Assembly (NCBI RefSeq): GCF_047200635.1
Contig: NZ_JBJZOI010000026.1
Span: 7,010-71,009 of the forward strand
Length of the DNA stretch: 64,000 nucleotides
Origin: Saccharopolyspora_C sp047200635
Lineage (GTDB): Bacteria; Actinomycetota; Actinomycetes; Mycobacteriales; Pseudonocardiaceae
Reading direction: 5' to 3'
Below, one piece after another: positions 37,297 to 44,499 of the stretch. The position numbers and the translations under genes are program-made. The notes beneath the pieces are model-generated. The model saw nothing but the letters and a program-made list of their open reading frames with translations. It ran no database searches and was not told where the DNA came from. The first letter of the stretch is position 1, and each line of letters starts with the position of its first letter.

Positions 37297-37568
37297 GTGC
37301 CCGAGCGCTCCGCGGGGAGACCCGGCACAGAACACCTGCCCGCCGCCGCGGGCGAGGTCGTGGCGTCCGCTTCGCCGCCGGTGCGATCGCCGAGTCCCGC
37401 GGGCAGGCCCACCTGGCCGAGGCCGGGCGACCGGTCGAGGACGTGACGCCGTGGACCACGGCCCGCGGCGAGCTCATCCCCGCCGACGCCGCCGAGGTCT
37501 CCCGCACCCCGCGGGGGATGCCCTGCCTCCGCTGCCTCGCGGGCCTGCCCGCACCTGGCCGGGCCTGA
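37297..37568 (+). pseudogene. Small Cys-containing ORF, apparently frameshifted
   Basis: GTG 37297 has GGAGG 10 nt upstream, but its frame stops at 37446 with a drop in codon quality. From about 37355 another frame shows strong coding usage (nearly every codon ends in G or C) and reads VRFAAGAIAESRGQAHLAEAG... to PRGMPCLRCLAGLPAPGRA, stopping at 37568. That second frame has no start codon before a mid-domain CTG; it opens after a TGA at 37287. Joining the two frames would give a protein of about 90 residues with a C-x2-C near its end. Either a 1-base sequencing error or a real decay. Function unknown. Confidence 0.4.
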
Positions 37569-37590
37569 TCCGCTCCTGCCGACAGGGGGA

Positions 37591-37764
37591 TCAGCGCGGC
37601 CGGTCGCACTTGACGCAGACGAGGCCCCCTCCCTGGGACGGGATGAGGACGTGATCGCCACCGGCGGGGCACTCGTCGCGGCGGGGCTCCGGCGGAGGGC
37701 GGTCCGGGCGCTCGTCCTGGGCGCGGCACCGCCCGGCTCGGCGGGCGCGGCACGCGCGGATCAT
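37591..37764 (-). CDS. Small Cys/His protein, possible zinc binder, 57 residues
   Basis: ATG 37764 opens 57 residues with GGAGGGAG just upstream, a strong ribosome site. The first half is Arg/Pro-rich. The C-terminal half has CPAGGDHVLIPSQGGGLVC and then VKC, that is one Cys, one His and a C-x2-C, a plausible small zinc-binding fold. It ends 22 nt from the convergent Cys-containing ORF. No known function. Confidence 0.5.
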   Translation of the reverse strand: MIRACRARRAGRCRAQDERPDRPPPEPRRDECPAGGDHVLIPSQGGGLVCVKCDRPR

Positions 37765-37912
37765 CGGTTCTCCCTCCGGCCCGGAACGCCGTCGGCCGCC
37801 ACTCTGCTCCGGTCCCGGTGCCCGCCAAAGATCCATCTCAGCGGTTCTGCCGCGCTGCGCGGGAGGATCGGCCGCGCGGGCGGCCGGCGGGGGTCCGCTA
37901 CCCTGTCCGCCG

Positions 37913-38641
37913 ATGAGCGACATCGACTACTTCTCCATCGTCGAGGCCACCCACGACGTCCAGAACCCGAGCAGCCCCGCGAAGCTCCGCGAGGTCGCCG
38001 AGCACCTGGAGGTCGGCGCCGGGGACCGGGTGCTCGACGTCGGTGCCGGACGCGGGTGGTGGGCCGCGGAGCTGGCGGCGATGGGCGCCGAAGTGGTCGG
38101 CCTGGAGCTCAACCCCGAGTTCGCCGCGGCCGCCCGGGACCGCGCGGAGCAGGGCGGGCTCACCGATCGGATCCGGCTCGTGACGGGACCCGCGCTGGAC
38201 TTCTCCCCCGAAGCCGGTTCCTGCGAGGTGGCGACCTGCCTGGGCGCGACCTTCGCGCTCGGCGGCTACCGGGCGGCGCTGGAGTGGATGACCGGCGCGC
38301 TGGGCGAGCGCGGTCGGATCGCGGTCGGCGACGTGCACTCGGTCGACGGTTCCTCCACCGAGGAACTGCCGTCGCTGATCGAGCTGGTGCACATCGCCGA
38401 GGAGTTCGACGTCGAGGTCACCGGGATCGTGTCCGCCTCGGTCGACGACTGGGACCGCTACGAGTCGCGGCAGTGGAAGAACGCCCACGACTGGGCGCAG
38501 CGCAACCCCGAGCACCCGCAGCGGGACGTGGTGCTGGCCGACTCGCGCCGGTTCCGCAACGACTACCTCACCCGGGAACGCGGTTCGCTCGGGTGGTCCA
38601 TCATCATCGGCGAGCTCCGGCCGCAGGTCACCTCGGGCTGA
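37913..38641 (+). CDS. SAM-dependent methyltransferase, class I
   Basis: A 242-residue methyltransferase. The SAM-binding motif I is VLDVGAGRGWWAAELAAMGAEVVGLELN near residues 39-66, with the acidic end of strand 2 (LELN). CLGATFALGGY and RIAVGDVHSV follow. The substrate is unknown. The gene overlaps the convergent reductase gene by 14 nt. Its nearness to the egt cluster gives no clear link; it is not EgtD, which is present separately. Confidence 0.85.
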   Translation: MSDIDYFSIVEATHDVQNPSSPAKLREVAEHLEVGAGDRVLDVGAGRGWWAAELAAMGAEVVGLELNPEFAAAARDRAEQGGLTDRIRLVTGPALDFSPEAGSCEVATCLGATFALGGYRAALEWMTGALGERGRIAVGDVHSVDGSSTEELPSLIELVHIAEEFDVEVTGIVSASVDDWDRYESRQWKNAHDWAQRNPEHPQRDVVLADSRRFRNDYLTRERGSLGWSIIIGELRPQVTSG

Positions 38642-39101
38642 GGACGAACACGCGCAGCCGCCGACCTCCCGCCCGGGCGGCGTAGTCGTCGTAGGCGGGC
38701 CAGACCGGAGTGATCACGTCCCGCCAGAGCCGCTCGCGCTCCGCTCCGGTGACCAGCCGGGCCCGCACCGGGACGCGGCGCGACACCAGGTCGGCCTCCG
38801 CCTCCGGGTGCGCGAGCAGGTTCGCCGACCAGCCCGGATGCGCGGCCTGGCCCCAGTTCGAGCCGATCACCACGAAGTCCGCGCCGTCGTGCACGTACAG
38901 CAGCGGGACCGAGCGCGGCAGGCCGCTGCGGCGCCCGGTGGTGGTGAGCACCATCGAGTTCAGCCCGGCCAGCCGCGCGAGGCTGATCCGGCCCCCCGTG
39001 CGGCGCTGCACCGCGAGGTCGACGGGCACCACCCGCTTGCCCACCGCGGCGAACCACCGCTGCCTGCCCAGCCGCTGCGCCACCTTGATCAGCACGCTCA
39101 C
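38628..39101 (-). CDS. Nitroreductase-family deazaflavin (F420)-dependent oxidoreductase (DDN-like)
   Basis: A protein of about 157 residues with the split beta-barrel family signature: LTTTGRRSGLPRSVPLLYVHDGADFVVIGSNWGQAAHPGWSANLLAHPEAE. Families of this type (DDN/Rv3547-like) bind coenzyme F420; the substrate is unknown. GTG 39101 is chosen; GTG 39110 is possible. It follows egtD by about 43 nt in the same direction, in the position where mycobacterial clusters carry egtE, and may be cotranscribed. Confidence 0.85.
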   Translation of the reverse strand: MSVLIKVAQRLGRQRWFAAVGKRVVPVDLAVQRRTGGRISLARLAGLNSMVLTTTGRRSGLPRSVPLLYVHDGADFVVIGSNWGQAAHPGWSANLLAHPEAEADLVSRRVPVRARLVTGAERERLWRDVITPVWPAYDDYAARAGGRRLRVFVLSPR

Positions 39102-39144
39102 GCCGGCCACCCTGCCACACCCGGCCCGAGCCGTGCTCGTGCGC

Positions 39145-40116
39145 TCAGACCGCGGTGGCCAGTGAGAGGGCGAAGTCCTCGCCGTCGTCGAGCCACCAGC
39201 GCGTGAGCGCGAAGCCGGCCGCGGCGAGCTCGGCCTCGACGCGGGAGCGGCGGAACTTCGCCGAGATCTCGGTGCGGATCTCCTCGCCCGCGTCGAAGTC
39301 CGCGATGAGGTCGAGCCCCGCCACCCGCACCCGCATCGGGCGGCTCGCCCGCAGCCGCATCTCGATCCACTCCTGCTCCTGGTCCCACCGCGCGACGTGC
39401 TCGAACGCCTCGGGCTCGAAGTCCGCGCCGAGCTCCCGGTTCAGCACCCGCAGCACGTTGCGGTCGAACTCCGCGGTCACCCCCGCCGCGTCGTCGTAGG
39501 CGCGGACCAGCCGTGCGGGATCCTTGACCAGGTCGGTGCCCAGCAGCAGCCCCTCCCCCGGCCGCAGCGCGGCCCGCACGGCGGTCAGGAACCGGGAGCG
39601 CTCGGCGGGGGCGAAGTTCCCGATGGTGCCGCCGAGGAAGGCCACCAGCCGTCCCCGCCCGGCGGGGACGGCGGCGAGCTCGGCGGTGAAGTCGCCGACG
39701 ACGCCGCGCACCCGCAGCTCCGGGTAGTCCGCGGCGATGGCCGCCACCGCCGACCGCAGCGCGGACTCCGAGACGTCCAGCGGCACGAACTCCCGCAGCG
39801 TCCCGGTCTTGCGCAGCGCGTCGAGCAGCAGGCGGGTCTTCTCCGAGGATCCCGAGCCGAGCTCCACCAGCGCCCCCGCCCCGGTCAGCTCGGCGATCTC
39901 GATCGCCCGATCGCGCAGGATGCGCTGCTCGGCGCGCGTCTGGTAGTACTCGGGCAGGCCGGTGATCCGCTCGAACAGCTCGCTCCCCCTGGCGTCGTAG
40001 AGCCACTTCGGGGTCAGCCACTTCGGTCGGCCGGTCAGGCCCGCGCGGACGTCCGCGCGCAGGTCCCGCGCCGCGTCGGCGGCGGTGAAGTGCACGATCA
40101 GCTCGGGTTCGGTCAC
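39145..40116 (-). CDS. egtD: L-histidine N(alpha)-methyltransferase EgtD
   Basis: A 323-residue EgtD that trimethylates histidine to hercynine with three SAM, the first step of ergothioneine synthesis. The SAM-binding VELGSGSSEKTRLLLDAL (residues about 84-101) and PLDVSESAL are seen. FLGGTIGNFAPAERSRFL is the family signature. YDARGSELFERITGLPEYYQTRAE near residue 40 is the histidine-side motif. The GTG start overlaps the egtC stop (GTGA), with AAGGGGAA upstream, so the two are translationally coupled. Confidence 0.95.
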   Translation of the reverse strand: MTEPELIVHFTAADAARDLRADVRAGLTGRPKWLTPKWLYDARGSELFERITGLPEYYQTRAEQRILRDRAIEIAELTGAGALVELGSGSSEKTRLLLDALRKTGTLREFVPLDVSESALRSAVAAIAADYPELRVRGVVGDFTAELAAVPAGRGRLVAFLGGTIGNFAPAERSRFLTAVRAALRPGEGLLLGTDLVKDPARLVRAYDDAAGVTAEFDRNVLRVLNRELGADFEPEAFEHVARWDQEQEWIEMRLRASRPMRVRVAGLDLIADFDAGEEIRTEISAKFRRSRVEAELAAAGFALTRWWLDDGEDFALSLATAV

Positions 40117-40868
40117 GGTCGTTCCCCTTCGGGCAGCGGCGCGAGGCGCACCTCGCGGCGGTCGGCGAGCACCAGGTGGCGGTCGGGTACCGGGGTCCAG
40201 CTCTCGTCCTCGCCGAACGGTTCGGAGGACACCGCCACCGACTCCGCGGTGCGCCGCACCGACAGCGCGTGCCCCCAGGTGGTGGCGATCAGCGATCTCC
40301 CATCGGTGAGCAGCAGGTTCATCCGGGACTCGGGGCGGGTGCGCACCACCTGGCCGACCACCTCGGCCACCGCCTCGGCCGGATCGGCGCCGCGCCGCAA
40401 CCGGTGCCGCAGCAGCGCCCAGAGGACGGCGGAGTCGGTGGGCGCGTCCAGCGTCATCAGGTCGACCACGTCCAGTTCCGCGGCGGCCTTCGCCAGCGAT
40501 TCCGGCCAGCCCGCCACCACCCCGTTGTGGCTGAACAACCAGCGCTCGGCGGCGAACGGTGCGCAGGCGGTCGCCACCACCGGCATCCCCGTCGTCGCCG
40601 AGCGCACGGCCGCCAGCACCGCTCCCGCGCGCTGCCTGCGGGCGAGACCGTCGAAGGCGGTGTCCGTCCACATCGGAACCGATCCCCGGTAGCGGGCGGG
40701 TTCGGCGTCGTCCTCGTACCAGCCGACGCCGAACCCGTCCACGTTCACCGTCCCGCCGCCGCGCATGTCGCGCGGCGCCCAGGTCTGCTCCAGCAGCGAG
40801 TGCGGCGGGTCCAGCAGCAGATCCGCCAGCGGCAGCGGCGGTCCGAGGTAACCCAGGTGCCTGCACAT
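40113..40868 (-). CDS. egtC: Gamma-glutamyl-hercynylcysteine sulfoxide hydrolase EgtC
   Basis: A 251-residue class II glutamine amidotransferase-type hydrolase. The N-terminal nucleophile Cys2 (MCRHLGYLG) is exposed once Met is removed. WAPRDMRGGGTVNVDGFGVGWY and FSHNGVV are the family motifs. It removes the glutamyl group after the EgtB step. It starts 7 nt after the egtB stop and ends overlapping egtD. Confidence 0.94.
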   Translation of the reverse strand: MCRHLGYLGPPLPLADLLLDPPHSLLEQTWAPRDMRGGGTVNVDGFGVGWYEDDAEPARYRGSVPMWTDTAFDGLARRQRAGAVLAAVRSATTGMPVVATACAPFAAERWLFSHNGVVAGWPESLAKAAAELDVVDLMTLDAPTDSAVLWALLRHRLRRGADPAEAVAEVVGQVVRTRPESRMNLLLTDGRSLIATTWGHALSVRRTAESVAVSSEPFGEDESWTPVPDRHLVLADRREVRLAPLPEGERP

Positions 40869-40875
40869 GCCGGGC

Positions 40876-42255
40876 TCAGCCGAGCTCGCCCGGGCGCGGA
40901 GTGCGCGCGCAGCGGAACCCGGCGAAGATCTGCCGCCGCACCGGCAGGTCCCAGTTGCGGAAGGTGCCCCGGCAGGCCGCCGCGTCGGTGCCGAACGAGC
41001 CGCCCCGCAGGACCTTGTGGGACGGTCCGAAGAACACCTCCGAGTACTCCCGGTACGGGAATGCCGCGAACCCGGGGTGCGGCAGGAAGTCCGAGGAGGT
41101 CCACTCCCACACGTCGCCGATGAGCTGGCGAGCCCCGCAGGGCGCGGCGCCCAGCGGGTAGGCCCCGGCCGAGGCAGGGCGCAGGTGTCGCTGGCCGAGG
41201 TTGGCGTGCTCGGGTCCGGGATCCTCGTCGCCCCAGGGGTAGCGCCGGGAGCGCCCGGTGCGCGGGTCGTGCCGGGCGGCCTTCTCCCACTCCTGCTCGG
41301 TGGGCAGCCGCCGACCCGCCCAGCGGGCGTAGGCCTCGGCTTCGTGGAAGCTCACGTGCACCACGGGCTCCGCGTCGCGCAGCGGTTCGAGGTGCCCGAA
41401 GCGGCGGCGCGACCAGCCGCCCCCGTCGCGCAGCCAGAACCGGGGCGCGCGCAACCCCGCCTCCTGCCGGTGCGCCCAGCCCGCCTCGCTCCACCAGCGC
41501 GGCGCGTCGTAGCCGCCGTCCTCGACGAAGTGCCGGTAGGCGCCGTTGGTGACCGGAGTGGTGTCGAGGTAGAAGTCCGCGACCTCCACCCGGTGCGCGG
41601 GCCGCTCGTTGTCCAGCGCCCACGGCTCGGTGTCGGTGCCCATCGTGAACGCACCGCCCGGCACCAGGACCTCGGCGGGCAGCGGGTCGGCGGGGGCGGC
41701 TGGCGGCGGGTCGGCCGCGAGCACGGGATCGCCCGCGCGCAGCTGGTGGGTGGCCAGCATCGTCTCGTCGTGCTGCTGCTCGTGCTGCACGATCATGCCG
41801 AAGGCGAACGCGCGGTCGACCAGCGGCCTGCCGCGCAGCGGGACCCGGTCGAGCAGGTCGAGCACCTTCCGCCGCACGGTGCCGACGTAGCCGCGGGTCT
41901 CCGCCGGGCCGAGCAGCGGCAGCCGCGGCCGGTCGCGGCGCGGGTGCTGGAAGGCGTCGTAGAGGTCGTCGATGTCGGGTCGGATCGCCTCCGCTCCGCC
42001 GACGTCGCGGACCAGCCACAGCTCCTCCTGGCTCCCGATGTGCGCGAGGTCCCAGACCAGCGGGGACATCAGCGGGGAGTGCTGGCGGGCGAGGTCGTCG
42101 TCGTCGACGCACGTGGTGAGACCGGCGCTGCGCCGCCGGGTGCGGATCAGCTCCTCGGCCACGTGGGAGCGCAGCCGCTCCTCGCCGAGTTCGGCGAGCT
42201 CACCGCGGCTCGCCGGGGGCGTCGTGCTGGTGGGATCGGTGTCGGACCTGCTCAC
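40876..42255 (-). CDS. egtB: Hercynine oxygenase EgtB (iron-dependent sulfoxide synthase)
   Basis: A 459-residue protein joining a DinB-like helical domain to an FGE-sulfatase-type domain. Iron-binding histidines fit His72 (WDLAHIGS) and His158/His162 in VQHEQQHDETM. GGAFTMGTDTEPWALDNERPAHRV starts the FGE domain. It uses O2 to couple gamma-glutamylcysteine to hercynine. GGAGG precedes the GTG start. It is preceded by egtA with 73 nt between them and followed by egtC. Confidence 0.95.
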   Translation of the reverse strand: MSRSDTDPTSTTPPASRGELAELGEERLRSHVAEELIRTRRRSAGLTTCVDDDDLARQHSPLMSPLVWDLAHIGSQEELWLVRDVGGAEAIRPDIDDLYDAFQHPRRDRPRLPLLGPAETRGYVGTVRRKVLDLLDRVPLRGRPLVDRAFAFGMIVQHEQQHDETMLATHQLRAGDPVLAADPPPAAPADPLPAEVLVPGGAFTMGTDTEPWALDNERPAHRVEVADFYLDTTPVTNGAYRHFVEDGGYDAPRWWSEAGWAHRQEAGLRAPRFWLRDGGGWSRRRFGHLEPLRDAEPVVHVSFHEAEAYARWAGRRLPTEQEWEKAARHDPRTGRSRRYPWGDEDPGPEHANLGQRHLRPASAGAYPLGAAPCGARQLIGDVWEWTSSDFLPHPGFAAFPYREYSEVFFGPSHKVLRGGSFGTDAAACRGTFRNWDLPVRRQIFAGFRCARTPRPGELG

Positions 42256-42328
42256 GGGTCACCTCCGAGTGGGTGGGACGCGCCGGAGTGCGTTCGCGGG
42301 CCCGGCGCGCGGTGCTCGAACGGGCCGC

Positions 42329-43567
42329 TCAGCCCGCGCAGGACCGGCGGGCGTGCCAGTCGGCCAGCGCGGTGACCACGTCCGGGGCTTCGCCGAGCTC
42401 GTCGAGGCAGCGGCAGGCCAGCTCCAGCACGGCCCGGGCGACCCGGGCCAGCACGGGATCGGCGAGGCCGAGCCGGGCGGCGGGGACCCAGCGGCCCGCG
42501 GCGGGGGCGGCCAGCTCCAGCACCGCGTCCACCGCGGACTCCCGGTGGAACAGCGCGACGAGCGCGGCGGCGGGCAGCACCCACCCGTCCCCGCCCTGCG
42601 CGTCCAGGTACCTGATCTCGAAGTACCCGCGCGGTCGCACCGGTGGGAACAGCGTGGTCAGGTGGTAGTCCAGGTCGTCGTAGGTCGGCGGCACCGGCAG
42701 CGCGCCACCGATCCACTCGGCGAAGGTGAGGCCGCCGGGCGCCCGCCAGTCGGCGCCGTCCCGGCGCAGGCACAGCAGCGCGGTGTCGAGCACCCGCCGC
42801 GCCCAGTCCCCCGCCGGATCGGCGGTGGCGGGGGCGGGCCGCATCCGGGGGAGGTCGGTGCGCAGCAGCGAGCGGGTGCGGGCCGAGGCCCAGCCCGTCG
42901 GCGCGCCGAAGAGCTCCGGGGAGTTCGCGAACGCCGCGATGAACACGGGTCCGAGCGCGTGCAGCGCCGCCCAGCGCGCGGCGATCCGGTGCGGCTCCCC
43001 CGCGTCCAGGCACACCTGCACGCCCGCGGTGCTGCACATCATGAGCCGACCGCCGATGCCGATGCGGTCGAAGGCGGATTCCATCGCCGCGTAGCGCGGG
43101 ACGTGCAGCAGGCGGCGCGGGGAGCGCCAGGGATCGGTGCCGCGCTCGCCCAGGCGCAACCCCGCGGTGGCGAGCCTGCGCCGGACGTGGGCCGCGTCGG
43201 CGGCGACCGCGTCGAGCAGCGTTCGCAGCGAGGGGGCGGGAAGGCTGGAGACCTCGACCTGGCCACCGGGTTCGACGGTGAGCGCGGAGCCGCGGGGCAG
43301 CGGGCGCTGCGGGCTGTCCGGGACCAGGGAGCTGGGGGCGTGCGGGCCGAGCGCGGCGATCAGCGTCTCGGCGTCGAGCGGCCGGCGGGGGTCGTCGGAG
43401 TGGTGCACGGTCCATTCCAGTTCGACGCCGACGGCGCGGGGAGGGCCGTGCTTGAAGCAGACCGAGGCGACGTACGCCTCGGCCTCCGCGCGGGTGCGGA
43501 TGCGGGAGCTGGGGACCTCCGCCGGCGGGTGTGCCGGGGCGGAGTGGAGCGACGCGGTCACGCTCAT
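42329..43567 (-). CDS. egtA: Glutamate-cysteine ligase EgtA
   Basis: A 412-residue GCS2-type ligase that makes gamma-glutamylcysteine for EgtB. Motifs are VGVELEWTVHH near residue 45, SALTVEPGGQVEVSSLP and MMCSTAGVQVCLDAG. The C-terminal part RPRGYFEIRYLDAQ holds an Arg/Glu pair typical of the family. ATG 43567 is chosen (AGGTGGTG upstream); the open frame runs on to 44389 in antisense of acnR. First gene of the egtABCD unit; no egtE is seen in the window. Confidence 0.92.
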   Translation of the reverse strand: MSVTASLHSAPAHPPAEVPSSRIRTRAEAEAYVASVCFKHGPPRAVGVELEWTVHHSDDPRRPLDAETLIAALGPHAPSSLVPDSPQRPLPRGSALTVEPGGQVEVSSLPAPSLRTLLDAVAADAAHVRRRLATAGLRLGERGTDPWRSPRRLLHVPRYAAMESAFDRIGIGGRLMMCSTAGVQVCLDAGEPHRIAARWAALHALGPVFIAAFANSPELFGAPTGWASARTRSLLRTDLPRMRPAPATADPAGDWARRVLDTALLCLRRDGADWRAPGGLTFAEWIGGALPVPPTYDDLDYHLTTLFPPVRPRGYFEIRYLDAQGGDGWVLPAAALVALFHRESAVDAVLELAAPAAGRWVPAARLGLADPVLARVARAVLELACRCLDELGEAPDVVTALADWHARRSCAG

Positions 43568-43807
43568 CACCACCTGGATGAGGGCCCGCGCCCCCGGACC
43601 GCCGTGGGATCCCCTCGACCGAAGAGCCGTGTCGTGGACGGGAAGTGCCCGGGAAAGGACGAACTGCGCTCGAGCGGCGGAACCGGCGCGCGGGTCTGCG
43701 GAAAACTCCGGTGCTGCTGCGGGATGATTCCCCAACCGGTGGGTGGTTGCCAACAATACGTACGTACGGATTGCACGATCGGCGGCACGGCTGGGACGAT
43801 CAACCCC
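43568..43807. promoter_or_regulatory. Divergent region, egtA and acnR
   Basis: A 240-nt gap with the 20-bp palindrome near 43754 listed separately. The minus-strand egtA promoter is not clear. Confidence 0.4.
43754..43773. promoter_or_regulatory. Palindromic operator candidate upstream of acnR
   Basis: CAATACGTACGTACGGATTG is an almost perfect 20-bp palindrome (one mismatched pair), with the core CGTACGTACG. It sits about 35 nt before the acnR start, beside TTGCCA (43747-43752), a possible -35 box. TetR-family genes often repress themselves through such sites. It shares GTAC with the acn operator but is not the same motif. Confidence 0.55.
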
Positions 43808-44401
43808 ATGCCCCGGGTCAGTCAGGACCACCTCCAGGCCAGGCGCCGCCAGATCCTCGACGGCGCGCGCAGCTGCTTCGCGCGCCACGGCTACGAGGGA
43901 GCGACGGTCCGCAGGCTGGAGGAGGCGACCGGCCTCTCCCGCGGTGCGATATTCCACCACTTCAAGGACAAGGAGTCGCTGTTCCTCGCCTTGGCCGAGG
44001 ACGATGCCGCCCGGATGGCTGACGTCGTCGCCGAGCAGGGGCTGGTGCAGGTGATGCGCGATCTGCTGGCCGACCGCACCCCCGGCGGCGGCAGGCGGCC
44101 CGAAGCCGAGTGGCTGGGCACCCGGCTGGAGGTCTCCCGGCGGCTGCGCACCGACGCCGAGTTCCGGGCCCGCTGGGCGCAGCGCTCCGAGCAGCTCACC
44201 ACCGCCACCCGAGCCCGGTTGCAGTGGCAGCGCGAGAGCGGCAACCTGCGCGACGACGTCGACGTGGACGTGCTCACCGCCTACCTGGAGCTCGTGCTGG
44301 AGGGTCTCGTCTCGCACCTGGCGATGGGCCTGCCCGCCGACGACCTCGGCCCCGTGCTCGACGTCGTCGAGGAGAGCGTCCGCCGCCACCGGGGCAGCTG
44401 A
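43808..44401 (+). CDS. acnR: TetR family regulator, AcnR-type repressor of aconitase
   Basis: A 197-residue TetR regulator. The N-terminal helix-turn-helix is RRRQILDGARSCFARHGYEGATVRRLEEATGLSRGAIFHHFKDKESLFLALA. The opening MPRVSQDHLQARRRQIL and LVQVMRDLLADR are features I recall from AcnR proteins of Corynebacteriales. It is expected to bind the site at 32561 and repress aconitase in response to citrate-type effectors or iron. Unlike relatives where it adjoins acn, it is separated by the LCP and egt genes. The FUSC gene follows after 98 nt. Confidence 0.85.
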   Translation: MPRVSQDHLQARRRQILDGARSCFARHGYEGATVRRLEEATGLSRGAIFHHFKDKESLFLALAEDDAARMADVVAEQGLVQVMRDLLADRTPGGGRRPEAEWLGTRLEVSRRLRTDAEFRARWAQRSEQLTTATRARLQWQRESGNLRDDVDVDVLTAYLELVLEGLVSHLAMGLPADDLGPVLDVVEESVRRHRGS

Positions 44402-44499
44402 CCGCCCGCGCGGCGCGCCGAGCGGGTCGGAGGGGCGCCGCGCGGCGTAGGGTCGCGGCGGCGGCCGAAGCCGACGCCGGAGAGGAGCGGGCGCACTCC

